A stretch of DNA of 64,000 nucleotides from Spirosoma endbachense (GTDB lineage Bacteria; Bacteroidota; Bacteroidia; Cytophagales; Spirosomataceae). Of the stretch, positions 11,144 through 19,703 are shown piece by piece. The stretch covers positions 1,002,522-1,066,521 of the forward strand of contig NZ_CP045997.1 of NCBI RefSeq assembly GCF_010233585.1, written 5' to 3'. Made by a program: the position numbers and the translations under genes. The notes beneath the pieces were generated by a model. The model had not been told where the DNA came from, searched no databases, and saw only the letters and a program-made list of their open reading frames with translations. Every line of letters starts with the position of its first letter. Positions within the stretch are counted from its first letter, which is position 1.

Positions 11144-11529
11144 GTCAGGTAAAGATCTATGGTGTTCGGGAGCACTTATTGCCCATTCGGGATCAGCTTT
11201 CGGAGGTGGTTCATTCGTGTGTGGTCGACGCGCTACAGTTTCCTCAGAATAAGCGCGCACACCGATTTTTCTATCTTGACAAAGAGGACTTCTTCATGCC
11301 TGCTACGGCTTCAGAACGCTATGTTATTCTGGAGTTTATCATGATGGAAGGACGTACTGTTGAGACCAAGAAAAAACTGATTCATTTGCTCTATGAACGC
11401 ATTGCTGAGCAAATTAAATTAGCCATGACCGATCTTGAAATCTGCATTCTGGAAAGCCCGGCGCATAACTGGGGCTTTCGAGGTTCGACTGGCGATGAGA
11501 TCAAACTGAATTATAACGTGACTATTTAA
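11140..11529 (+). CDS. Tautomerase-fold protein lacking Pro1
   Basis: A 129-residue protein starting at GTG 11140, overlapping the previous stop. Its C-terminal half, YVILEFIMMEGRTVETKKKL to ILESPAHNWGFRG, fits the Tautomerase_2-type segment of the 4-oxalocrotonate tautomerase superfamily. Enzymes of this superfamily use an N-terminal proline (after Met removal) as the base. Here residue 2 is Ser, so classical Pro1 chemistry is not possible from this start. An upstream in-frame start giving Pro2 is excluded by the coupled overlap unless the gene begins inside rmlD. Function unknown. Confidence 0.8.
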   Translation: MSQVKIYGVREHLLPIRDQLSEVVHSCVVDALQFPQNKRAHRFFYLDKEDFFMPATASERYVILEFIMMEGRTVETKKKLIHLLYERIAEQIKLAMTDLEICILESPAHNWGFRGSTGDEIKLNYNVTI

Positions 11530-11534
11530 CGGAC

Positions 11535-11804
11535 GTGATCCTACACCTGAAAGTAAAGCCCGGCAGCAAAGTAGACCAATTGTTCTACGACGCTGCCGGG
11601 CTTCTTATGGTTAAACTTAAAGCTCCTGCTCAGGATGGCAAAGCCAATGCCTACCTGGTCGAATTTCTGGCGAAACAATTCGGTATCGCAAAGTCAGGCG
11701 TGACCATCGTTGCGGGCTTTACAAACCCGCACAAACGGATTGAGTTAGCAATCAATGATGAGGAGTATGAGCATTTTCGGGAGCAGATTTTGAGGAAATC
11801 TTAG
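11535..11804 (+). CDS. DUF167 (YggU) family protein
   Basis: An 89-residue protein with a GTG start 5 bp after the previous stop. Motifs typical of DUF167: LHLKVKPGSK at the N-terminus, VKLKAPAQDGKANAYLVEFL in the middle and the AKQFGIAKSGVTIVAG stretch after it. The family is widely conserved, small and uncharacterised. It is the third gene of a tight run (RmlD-like, tautomerase-fold, DUF167) that is likely one transcript. Confidence 0.88.
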   Translation: MILHLKVKPGSKVDQLFYDAAGLLMVKLKAPAQDGKANAYLVEFLAKQFGIAKSGVTIVAGFTNPHKRIELAINDEEYEHFREQILRKS

Positions 11805-11973
11805 TTTTATAGTTCCAGGCAAAACCTTTCGTCAGAAATACCGCGCGTCTGAGTGCATTGTAACAGACCTGATAGAAGTCAATCAGACCGTGAATCGATG
11901 GATACAGCCCGGTAGCTCCAATTTACTGATTTTGCCGGCACTAAGCTGGCAACTCATCGTATCGTATCGACCT

Positions 11974-12522
11974 ATGGCAGAAGGAAAATTGGTTTATGTA
12001 ATTGGCCCATCGGGGTCTGGTAAAGATTCGTTGATGACCTATGCCCGGGAGCAGGTGGCCGGTCGGTTACCAATTCTGTTTGCTCACCGTTACATTACGC
12101 GCCCAATGGATGCCGGTGGCGAAAACCATGTTTGCCTGACGCAGGCCGAATTTCTTAAACGGCGGGAGTTGGGCCTGTTTGCGTTCGACTGGCAGAGCCA
12201 CCGGAATTTTTATGGCATTGGTATCGAAATTACATACTGGATGAGCACGGGGGCCAATGTCGTAGTCAACGGCTCCCGGAAATACCTGCCAACAGCCAGC
12301 CAGCGTTTCCCGGAAATGCAGATTATTCTTATCGACGTGAGCCCCGATGTACTGCGGCAGCGACTAACCGACCGAGGCCGTGAAACAACAGAAGAGATCA
12401 ACGCCCGGATTGAGCGCAACCAGCAGATTCCAGCAGTTCATCATCCGAATTTATTGATACTCAATAATGATGCATCCCTGGCCGAAAGTGGAGCAAGGTT
12501 TATTGATATGCTGACTAGTTGA
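11974..12522 (+). CDS. phnN: Ribose 1,5-bisphosphate phosphokinase (PhnN)
   Basis: A guanylate-kinase-fold protein of about 182 residues from ATG 11974 (MAEGKLVYVIGPSGSGKDSL). An ATG at 11890 would add 28 unrelated residues. The P-loop is GPSGSGKDS. RYITRPMDAGGENH and FAFDWQSHRNFYGIG are the PhnN counterparts of the GMP-binding region, and NGSRKYLP and LIDVSPDVLRQRL follow. PhnN makes PRPP from ribose 1,5-bisphosphate in phosphonate breakdown. No C-P lyase genes are near, so it may serve PRPP supply or a distant phn cluster. Confidence 0.85.
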   Translation: MAEGKLVYVIGPSGSGKDSLMTYAREQVAGRLPILFAHRYITRPMDAGGENHVCLTQAEFLKRRELGLFAFDWQSHRNFYGIGIEITYWMSTGANVVVNGSRKYLPTASQRFPEMQIILIDVSPDVLRQRLTDRGRETTEEINARIERNQQIPAVHHPNLLILNNDASLAESGARFIDMLTS

Positions 12523-12578
12523 TACCAGATCATCAGATCGGCCTGCGGAAGAGTACTTCTTATTATCCTTCCAGTTAT

Positions 12579-12608
12579 CTGGAGACCTACCCCCAGGCAG
12601 GTCTCCAG
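12579..12608. terminator. Bidirectional hairpin between phnN and S15 hydrolase
   Basis: CTGGAGACCT (12579-12588) and AGGTCTCCAG (12599-12608) form a perfect 10-bp stem with a 10-nt loop between two convergent genes. It probably ends both. Confidence 0.65.
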
Positions 12609-12612
12609 ACAA

Positions 12613-14883
12613 TCAAAAACGAGCTGGATTTTCTTGAACGGGAATTTTGATAAAACTATCAGTAAACCACCTAATCGTTAAAGGAGCACCGGCATCTCTG
12701 ATCGTCTCCTGGCTTACGTCTTTTCCGGTGCCATAATTGATCTGGGCAAAAGGGTTTTTGTCAATATTTAAAACGACGAGCAGGCGACTTCCCTTTCTCA
12801 ATTGGCGGCTGACCAGTCTTGTTTTCGAAAACGGAATGGTTTCCATAACGCCGGGCTTTAACAGATTTCGATGGCTCGCATCTCGGGCATAGCTTGCCCT
12901 TCCCAAATAGTACGACAGCTCGAAAAACTCGCCCTGCGGTGTCACTTCGTAAAGTATGACACCTATATCCATGTCTTTTTTATTGATGACAGCTTTCAAC
13001 TCTCCCGAAAACATCCCATTGATGGAAATCTCGTGATCGAAGGGTTCGCTGATAAAAAACAGCCCGTTGCTCCGGTTGAGTGTTTTTCTTACGATCGGAT
13101 CTGGATAGTAATCATTGTTCGAAGTAGTGCGGTCGGCCAGGTCAACTTCCTGCTTAAGTGATCTGGGTACTTTAGGTTTTTGCCTGGTCAGCCGATAATT
13201 ATCACCGTCTTTCTGGTCCGTCATGTAAAGTGTCAGGCTCGTATTACTCATTTTTTCGATGGATGGCGCGTGTTGCCAGGAGTTGGCTCCCATAACCTCA
13301 TAATTGATTTTGTCTTTCAATAGAGCTGGTTTCTGCCCACCCTTAAGTACATAATCCAGCCAGTTGAACGTGATTTCTTTCGTATCGATCAACGCAACGG
13401 GGTCCACCTTGTAATCATGCAAAACAGGCACCCCTCCCTGTTGCGCCCCAAAATGATCGTAAGGGCCAATGATCAGGTAATGGTCAGCATTGGGCTTGTG
13501 TTTATAATGCTCGGTTATGTAGTGCATAGCCGAAATCTGCCCGTCGTCGTAATAACCCGTAATGCTCAATACCGGAATTGTAATATTGGCAAACTCTTTT
13601 CCATACGGCACCATTCTTTGCCAGTATGCATCATAGTCAGGATGCTTCAGCCACCGTTGCAACCACGGATTAGGCGTTCCGTCAATGCTGTCGATCTTAC
13701 TGTAAGCTGAACCGGTCTGATACCATTGGTTGCGCATCCGACGCCATCGCTGATTGTCATTATTTACCTCATTATCGACGTACTTATTGTTCGTGACATA
13801 AAACGCCCACTGATAATTGGCGTTCAGAAATACGTTATTTTCCATCGGCAAACCCTGGCCCGGAATGGCCGCTACATAAGGCACGATCGTTTTTAAGGCC
13901 GGGTGCAGGTACTTCGTCGCTGCCCACTGTGCGAAACCAGAATAACTCCCTCCATACATGCCCACCTTCCCATTACTCCAGGGCTGCTTAACGATCCAGT
14001 CAATCACCGAATTAACGTCTTTGGCTTCATGCTCATAAGGCGCTATCGGATCTGGACTTAGCCGTTTTCCCCTGGTATCGGCAACGATTCCCACGTACCC
14101 TCGCGCTGCGGCATACCTCGCTTCTGCCAAACTCCGATCTGTATTCGAATAAATAAAAAAGAGCAAAGCTGTGGGTTGAGGAGTCGTAATCCCCCGTTTA
14201 CGAACGACTACCGCAGACAGCGTTGCCCCATCCTTCGTTTTAATCAGCACGCTATCGTCACGAATAAATCGACGCTCTTCATCAGCCTTTATAACTGGCT
14301 GGGCAATAGCCTCGATCTGCTTATAGACCTGTAACGTATTATAGCTGCTACAAAGCGCTATGGCCTCGGACAGAGTCAAACTATCCTTTTTCACTGCTGA
14401 TAAACGTTTCTCCAGGTCATTCTCCAAGCCAGTGAGCCCATCCCGGCTACTAAAAGCCGTTGAAATTGCTACGGCTCTTCGATCGTCCAACCCTGCAAAA
14501 AGGGTACTTAAGATCGGTTTAAAATTTGCCCCAAAACCAGTTCCATTCTGCCTTTGCCTTAAGTGGGCTTCGGCGAATAATTCATATTGTTTATACAGTA
14601 AGTCTGCGAAGGGATCTTTTGACAGCGACCGCAAGGATGCGATGCTCTTTTGGGCTTCGGCGTATTGACCGGCAACTAATTGCAGGCGAAAAACGGCATT
14701 GAAAAAAGCTTTTTGATCGGCTTGGGGTTGATTGCTGGCTAAAACTTTTCTGGCCAGTTCGGGCATCGCCTGAGCAACGCCGAGACTATCGGATACGTTT
14801 GCCGTTGCCAGGATAAAGGTTTGGGCCTGGCATATAGTGGTCAGGAAAAGGCATAGCAATCCCATCATGATTCTTTCCTTCAT
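12613..14883 (-). CDS. CocE/NonD (S15) family alpha/beta hydrolase, exported
   Basis: A 756-residue protein with a signal peptide (about residues 1-20). It has an N-terminal helical region of about 190 residues, then an X-Pro-dipeptidyl-peptidase S15 alpha/beta-hydrolase. The nucleophile elbow is GGSYSG, with Ser313. The Asp/His pair would be in SITGYYDDGQ and GPYDHFG. A jelly-roll C-terminal domain (PepX_C) starts near residue 530. The family hydrolyses acyl esters, amides or X-Pro peptides; the substrate here is unknown. The N-terminal helical extension is unusual compared with the roughly 600-residue CocE enzymes. It lies just downstream of the LytTR regulator and could belong to that unit. 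Confidence 0.88.
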   Translation of the reverse strand: MKERIMMGLLCLFLTTICQAQTFILATANVSDSLGVAQAMPELARKVLASNQPQADQKAFFNAVFRLQLVAGQYAEAQKSIASLRSLSKDPFADLLYKQYELFAEAHLRQRQNGTGFGANFKPILSTLFAGLDDRRAVAISTAFSSRDGLTGLENDLEKRLSAVKKDSLTLSEAIALCSSYNTLQVYKQIEAIAQPVIKADEERRFIRDDSVLIKTKDGATLSAVVVRKRGITTPQPTALLFFIYSNTDRSLAEARYAAARGYVGIVADTRGKRLSPDPIAPYEHEAKDVNSVIDWIVKQPWSNGKVGMYGGSYSGFAQWAATKYLHPALKTIVPYVAAIPGQGLPMENNVFLNANYQWAFYVTNNKYVDNEVNNDNQRWRRMRNQWYQTGSAYSKIDSIDGTPNPWLQRWLKHPDYDAYWQRMVPYGKEFANITIPVLSITGYYDDGQISAMHYITEHYKHKPNADHYLIIGPYDHFGAQQGGVPVLHDYKVDPVALIDTKEITFNWLDYVLKGGQKPALLKDKINYEVMGANSWQHAPSIEKMSNTSLTLYMTDQKDGDNYRLTRQKPKVPRSLKQEVDLADRTTSNNDYYPDPIVRKTLNRSNGLFFISEPFDHEISINGMFSGELKAVINKKDMDIGVILYEVTPQGEFFELSYYLGRASYARDASHRNLLKPGVMETIPFSKTRLVSRQLRKGSRLLVVLNIDKNPFAQINYGTGKDVSQETIRDAGAPLTIRWFTDSFIKIPVQENPARF

Positions 14884-14908
14884 GTCATTTTTTAGTTTAT
14901 CGATTGGC

Positions 14909-15607
14909 TTAGATGTTTCCTGCGTTTTTTAGCCGGGCCGATTGCCGTTGCGAAACCTTCAGCGTTTGCCCAGTCGTGAGTGTAATCGTTAGTCGGCTAT
15001 TTTCAGATGTATTGATCGTTTGAATAAAATGCATATTGACCACCTGCGCTCTGTTGATCCGGAAGAATATGGCTTCGTCCAGTGTTTTTACCAACTGGTT
15101 CAACGAGCTTTTCAGCCAGACATTTTTCTGCTCATAAAATAACCGGGCGTAATTGTCCATCGATTCAATCAGGTAGACCTTGTTCCACCGGATGAAATGA
15201 TATTGATCTCGGTCTTTCACAAAAATCTGCTTGCTTTGGCCAGAAAAAGCAGCTTTCATGGTCAGTTTGGCTATGGCCTGCGCAAACCGTTCTGCCCGAA
15301 TTGGTTTTAACAGGTAATCCAGTGCATTCACATCAAACGCTTTTATGGCATACTGGTCAAAGGCCGTGACGAAGATGACTTCGGGTACATTATCTAAGGC
15401 TTGCAGCAAGTCGAACCCACTCCGTTCGGGCATCTGGATATCTAAAAACAACAGATCCGGGTGTTTATCTTCGATAAGCTGTTGTGCTTCATCGGCGTTT
15501 CTGGCTTCGCCAATACAATCCAGTTCGGGAAAGCCAGCGATCAGTCGCTTGAGCTCCATTCGGGCATGACGCTCATCATCAATGATCAGTACGCTTATCT
15601 TCTTCAT
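14909..15607 (-). CDS. LytTR family response regulator
   Basis: A 232-residue regulator. The receiver domain (1-120) has the acidic pair in LIIDDE, phospho-acceptor Asp56 in LLFLDIQMPE, Thr in VTAFDQYA, and the Lys in YLLKPI. The LytTR DNA-binding domain (about 130-230) includes FIRWNKVYLIESMDNY and FFRINRAQVVNM. Its start overlaps the kinase stop by 4 bases, so the kinase and regulator form a pair. The gene following on the strand is the S15 hydrolase. Confidence 0.93.
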   Translation of the reverse strand: MKKISVLIIDDERHARMELKRLIAGFPELDCIGEARNADEAQQLIEDKHPDLLFLDIQMPERSGFDLLQALDNVPEVIFVTAFDQYAIKAFDVNALDYLLKPIRAERFAQAIAKLTMKAAFSGQSKQIFVKDRDQYHFIRWNKVYLIESMDNYARLFYEQKNVWLKSSLNQLVKTLDEAIFFRINRAQVVNMHFIQTINTSENSRLTITLTTGQTLKVSQRQSARLKNAGNI

Positions 15608-16659
15608 GCGATTGGTATCCGTACGACAGCTGAAACAATTCCTTCCGGTTCGTTCAGTAAGTGCAAATTTGCCTGCCCATTGAATTTGAGTTGCAGCCGT
15701 TCCTTTAAATTGGCAATCCCTAAACCGGTTATGGGTATACGCGCATCGAGACGGCCCGGATTTTGGACCATGATCGTAAGAAACCCGGCTTCTTCTGAGA
15801 GCTGGATACGGACACAGCCTCCTTCTTTCCGCGTGCTTATTCCATGCTTGAGCGCATTCTCCACCAATGTCTGAATGGATAAGCGCAGTATCCGCACCGA
15901 TGAGAGGCTATCATCCAGTTGCACCTGATACGTTAACCGTTCTTCGAAGCGAAGTTTTTCCAGTTCCAGATAATCTTTCACCAGGGCGAGTTCATCTTTC
16001 ACCGAAATAAGTACATCATCCCCAGTATACAGCCCCGTTCGTAGTAAATCGGATAACAGGTCAATAGCTCGTCTGGCCGATTCGGGCTCATCAATTACCA
16101 GCGCCTTTATGGTGTTCAGTGAATTGAACAGTAAGTGTGGGTTGAGCTGGGCCGAGAGGTTACTTAAACGGGCATCTCGGGTCGTGATTTCCAGTCGGGC
16201 CTTCTCTCGGGTTGATTTGACTTCCCGCTGGGCATAGTGGTATAAATGGTAAGCAAGTAGCCATATGGACATCAGCCGGATACCGGCAATAAAAATGGCA
16301 ACGCCATTAAGCTCAAAAAACACAGGAAAACTTTGGATCGGGCCAGTTTGAAACCACAACCTGAACAAAACGATTTTAGCCGCCGTAACCACCAGATAAA
16401 CAAGCCCCAGTACAAAAACGGCAGGGATTATGCGTTTAAGTAACGGATTGATTTCCAGGTCTGTCCATCCCTGGCGTAACGCAAAGTTTCGGTATAGGTG
16501 CGTAATCAGACTATAAGCTGCAACATCCGTTACAAATTGAAGAAGGCCTAACGCAACATTGAATGTCCCGCCTGTGATACCGGTATATCCCCAATAAAGG
16601 GCCGCCAGCGACCAACCGGCCAATTGACATTTCCAGTAAAGGGATAATCGATTTTTCAA
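15604..16659 (-). CDS. LytS-type sensor histidine kinase
   Basis: A 351-residue kinase with four predicted membrane segments in residues 1-145 and little extracytoplasmic sequence. A short coiled linker leads to the His_kinase domain (PF06580 type): NPHLLFNSLNTIKAL with His175, VENALKHG for ATP binding and GLGIANLKERL. It pairs with the LytTR regulator through a 4-bp overlap. The lack of a periplasmic domain suggests it senses the membrane or a membrane partner. Confidence 0.92.
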   Translation of the reverse strand: MKNRLSLYWKCQLAGWSLAALYWGYTGITGGTFNVALGLLQFVTDVAAYSLITHLYRNFALRQGWTDLEINPLLKRIIPAVFVLGLVYLVVTAAKIVLFRLWFQTGPIQSFPVFFELNGVAIFIAGIRLMSIWLLAYHLYHYAQREVKSTREKARLEITTRDARLSNLSAQLNPHLLFNSLNTIKALVIDEPESARRAIDLLSDLLRTGLYTGDDVLISVKDELALVKDYLELEKLRFEERLTYQVQLDDSLSSVRILRLSIQTLVENALKHGISTRKEGGCVRIQLSEEAGFLTIMVQNPGRLDARIPITGLGIANLKERLQLKFNGQANLHLLNEPEGIVSAVVRIPIA

Positions 16660-16761
16660 GGGGGTATCTGCTATATTTAGTCAAAGCAACAAAATCTGTC
16701 GGCAATGATAAAATAAAGTACAGGAACGCAGGATTTTGGGGATGAATGTCAGCCAGGCTCG

Positions 16762-18159
16762 CTATTGCTGAGCCAATTCAGTCAGGGGCTGAATGAGCGG
16801 TAGCCGAACCATAAACGTGTCCTTCCCTTCAACAATGTCCGGGGCTGGCTGATCAAGTTTTTGGTACTGGACAAGAATCGTCGATAGCCCGACACCATTT
16901 GACAGGATAGAGGTACGTTTACGTTGAAGGTTATTACTCACGACTAAATACCCGGCTTCATCCGTAACAATGTCAACACGCAGCGGCTCACTGGCCAGGA
17001 CGATGTTGTGCTTCACGGCATTTTCAACCAGTAACTGAAGTGTCAGAGGGGGCAATAATTTGGTCTGATCAGCAGGGTTGACTTGTACGGTTAGTATCAA
17101 CCCGCTACCGTGCCGGGTTTTGAGCAGGTGATAATACGACTCCATAAAAGCGAGCTCACTGGCCAGGGTCGCTACGGATTGATCTCTAGTTGTGAGAAGG
17201 TATCGATAAACCTGACTTAGCTGATCGACAAACTGACTGGCTCGCTCCTGGTCGTCGTCTATTAAAGCCGATAACGAATTGAGGCTATTGAAAAGAAAGT
17301 GGGGATTAACCTGGGCTTGTAAGGCCCGCAGTTGAACATTGGTTTTTTCCTGCTCTAATCGGCGCATTGACAATTCAGCCTCCAGCCGTTCCTGCTTTAT
17401 TTGCTCTGCCAATTGTGTTTGTTCTACCGCTTTTACTACGGCAACATAGCGTTGGTAAAATACCAGACAAAGCGAAAAGCAAAGCAACTCTAGGATACGT
17501 CCTCCCCAGAGTGCCTGCCTTTGCAGATCAATCGACACGACGTTTGGCGGAAAAGGAAATGTATGCAGCAAAGCATAGACCAACACGTATAATTCATTCA
17601 GCAGCATAAAAATACTGCCCATGATAAATGTCTTTCCGATAGCATCCTGTCGTTTGGCGGCTATCCGGATGCCGAGCACACTGATTCCGATCAGCAGGCA
17701 CCAGTACAATCCGGAAACGATATGGCCCGTCAATGACCGATACCAATTTTCGTCTGATAACAAAAGCAGCCCGATATCGATCAAGAGGAAACCTAGCAAA
17801 CCAAGCTGCCCGATTCGCCACCATTTTCTCGATGAAATTGGCCAGGTAATCCCGTTGAAAAGTAAATAGATTAACTCTAGAAAAATGATTTTTATGAGAC
17901 CTCTATGAAGACTATGAATAACCAGATAGCCCGCTTTCGACAACGGAACACTTTCGGCAAAAAGTGAGAAGAAGACCGATTGGGCAAATGAGATAAGCAC
18001 CAGTAAGGTAAACAGTCCGTCGATCCAACTCTGAGAAAAGCTCCACCGCACAGCGTTTAGTACCCAAATGGCACTAACTGCCCCAAAGTAGAAAAACATA
18101 ACTGTTTCGCCAGACATACAGAAACGAGAGGAATTTTCCTTGTTTCTACGAATATACAC
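16762..18159 (-). CDS. LytS-type sensor histidine kinase, orphan
   Basis: A 465-residue kinase with about seven membrane segments in residues 20-240 (7TM-DISM-like layout), a coiled coil at about 245-280, and a PF06580 domain with His287 in NPHFLFNSLNSLSAL and VENAVKHN. No response regulator of its own is adjacent. The LytTR regulator at 14909 lies beyond the other kinase on the same strand, so two kinases may share one regulator. The start at 18159 is a little upstream of the first membrane segment; Met15 (MSGETVMFF) is an alternative. Confidence 0.9.
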   Translation of the reverse strand: MYIRRNKENSSRFCMSGETVMFFYFGAVSAIWVLNAVRWSFSQSWIDGLFTLLVLISFAQSVFFSLFAESVPLSKAGYLVIHSLHRGLIKIIFLELIYLLFNGITWPISSRKWWRIGQLGLLGFLLIDIGLLLLSDENWYRSLTGHIVSGLYWCLLIGISVLGIRIAAKRQDAIGKTFIMGSIFMLLNELYVLVYALLHTFPFPPNVVSIDLQRQALWGGRILELLCFSLCLVFYQRYVAVVKAVEQTQLAEQIKQERLEAELSMRRLEQEKTNVQLRALQAQVNPHFLFNSLNSLSALIDDDQERASQFVDQLSQVYRYLLTTRDQSVATLASELAFMESYYHLLKTRHGSGLILTVQVNPADQTKLLPPLTLQLLVENAVKHNIVLASEPLRVDIVTDEAGYLVVSNNLQRKRTSILSNGVGLSTILVQYQKLDQPAPDIVEGKDTFMVRLPLIQPLTELAQQ

Positions 18160-18233
18160 AGATGAGGTAAAATGGCATACTATACCGACTTATAACCAGA
18201 TAAATAGCCGTGCTTCTGAGCGAAAGTCCTGAC

Positions 18234-18686
18234 TTAATTGCACTCGACTTTCAGACAAGTCCTAACCCTCGTCGGAATTCCCTTCAATTTTTCGCAGGGG
18301 TAATCTCCTTCCGACAAGGCAATCATTTTCCATTTTCCCCGGCTTAACTTCAGGATCTGACCAGCTCCCTGGGCAGTTTCCTGCTTATTTTTATCCAATA
18401 GGTTTATACTGACTTCGGCATAGGTATCGCAGATTCCGCCACCAGCTACAGCCGCCTTTCGCTGGCTGACCACCTTGCCCGATTCGAGTTCGGCTATATA
18501 ATCAACTGTCCCAATTTTGACCAGCAGAAAAACGTCACCTTCTGAATGGGCACCGGGCTGACTGGCTTCCCTGACGAGGTGTACAATCAACGAAGATTCG
18601 GTTGGGGGCTGCGCGTGCCCCCTGTGAAAGCCCAGCATCACGATAAAAAGCAAACTCAGGATAACGGTTAAAGGGCTACATTTCAT
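18234..18686 (-). CDS. Small secreted protein, hypothetical
   Basis: A 150-residue protein with a clear signal peptide (LTVILSLLFIVMLGF, cleaved near GHAQ). The mature part has four cysteines (GGICDTY, DYPCEK, TCLKVEC) that could form two disulfides. No family recognised. It is 74 bp upstream of the orphan kinase on the same strand, so it may be a sensory accessory for it, which is inference only. Confidence 0.68.
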   Translation of the reverse strand: MKCSPLTVILSLLFIVMLGFHRGHAQPPTESSLIVHLVREASQPGAHSEGDVFLLVKIGTVDYIAELESGKVVSQRKAAVAGGGICDTYAEVSINLLDKNKQETAQGAGQILKLSRGKWKMIALSEGDYPCEKLKGIPTRVRTCLKVECN

Positions 18687-18999
18687 TGGGCATCAACTAC
18701 GTTTAGTTTGGTCGGTTACGAGTCCAAAGTTAGTATGCCGAAGAAACACCAATGGTCAAACTAGGTGTCAGGTGTGGCTGGCTTTATACGTGGTGAGTAG
18801 CGTACTAAATCTGGTTATGTTAAGAGTCTTACACGACGTAGCCAGAGAGGCTAGCATCTAGCATCATTTATACCTAGTCGTCTGAATTTCAGATATTAAC
18901 TGACCATACCCTCAAAAGTGTTCCGTGCGCATTGAGGATATGACTAAATTTAATTCTCTATCAACACTAGTAAATCGACCGTCTAAAAAGACAATAGCT
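18687..18999. other. Intergenic region between divergent genes
   Basis: About 310 bp hold the divergent promoters for the secreted protein (minus) and the TonB_C protein (plus). No long palindrome, RNA gene or confident -7 box was found. Confidence 0.45.
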
Positions 19000-19410
19000 A
19001 TGCGGACTATTTCACTTCTTTTCCTACTGGTTGGAGCACTTTGGCTTCCCACTCAGGCACAGCAGTCTCACCTTGACTCAAGTTCTACCCAGAATCGACC
19101 AATCTTTACCGTCGTCGAACAGCAACCCGAGTTTCCGGGTGGTATGAACAAATTGAGTCAGTATTTTCGGACCAATCTACGTTATCCGGAGGCCGCCCGA
19201 AAGGCCAGAATTCAGGGCCGTGTCTTCATTACTTTTATTGTTTCAGAGGACGGAGCAATTCAGCAAGTCTATGCCCTGAAAAGTGTCGACCCTGAGCTAG
19301 ATGCCGAAGCGGTACGATTGGTCCAAAGTATGCCGAATTGGAAACCGGCCAGGCAGGGGGGGCAACCGGTAGCTTGTCGTTACAACATCCCTGTAAATTT
19401 TGCATTATAA
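19000..19410 (+). CDS. TonB C-terminal domain protein
   Basis: From the ATG at 19000 this is a 136-residue protein with a signal peptide (MRTISLLFLLVGALWL, cleaved near TQAQ) followed by one TonB_C domain: YPEAARKARIQGRVFITFIV, LDAEAVRLVQSMPNWKPARQ. An ATG at 18925 would add 25 polar residues and bury the signal, so 19000 is preferred. It lacks the membrane anchor and Pro-rich linker of a true TonB, so it is a periplasmic TonB_C-only protein of the kind common in Bacteroidota. Its role is unclear. Confidence 0.85.
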   Translation: MRTISLLFLLVGALWLPTQAQQSHLDSSSTQNRPIFTVVEQQPEFPGGMNKLSQYFRTNLRYPEAARKARIQGRVFITFIVSEDGAIQQVYALKSVDPELDAEAVRLVQSMPNWKPARQGGQPVACRYNIPVNFAL

Positions 19411-19492
19411 GAGGACTCCCTGACTGTGATTCAATCGGAAAAGTTGCTGAACTGGCTACCTGCGTAGACACAGGTTTAGTGGATATTGGCGT

Positions 19493-19518
19493 GAGGTCAG
19501 GTTCTTCAACCTCACCTC
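19493..19518. repeat. Dispersed palindromic repeat, copy 2
   Basis: It starts GAGGTCAGGTTCTTC. It matches the reverse complement of the 7940-7965 element at 24 of 26 positions. The two changes weaken the stem on one side. It lies in the gap between the TonB_C gene and the convergent AAC(3) gene. Confidence 0.65.
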
Positions 19519-19566
19519 TGTAGCTTGAGAGGCTGCGTCCGACCCAAAGGGCGAACCTTCCTCGCT

Positions 19567-19590
19567 GTGTCGGTTTTAAGAAACCGACAC
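19567..19590. repeat. GTGTCGGTTT palindrome, copy 1
   Basis: GTGTCGGTTT (19567-19576) and AAACCGACAC (19581-19590) form a perfect 10-bp stem with a TAAG loop. Reverse-complemented, its first 19 bases match 55899-55917 exactly. It may also act as the terminator for the converging genes on either side. Confidence 0.65.
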
Positions 19591-19703
19591 CACATCGTTA
19601 ACAAACCCACGGCTCACCGAGTGCTTTACGGATCAATAAAAAGATAGTACCGCTACACTACAGAGATTTGTTGCATTGAATGGTATTACTTCTTAGTCGC
19701 GCT

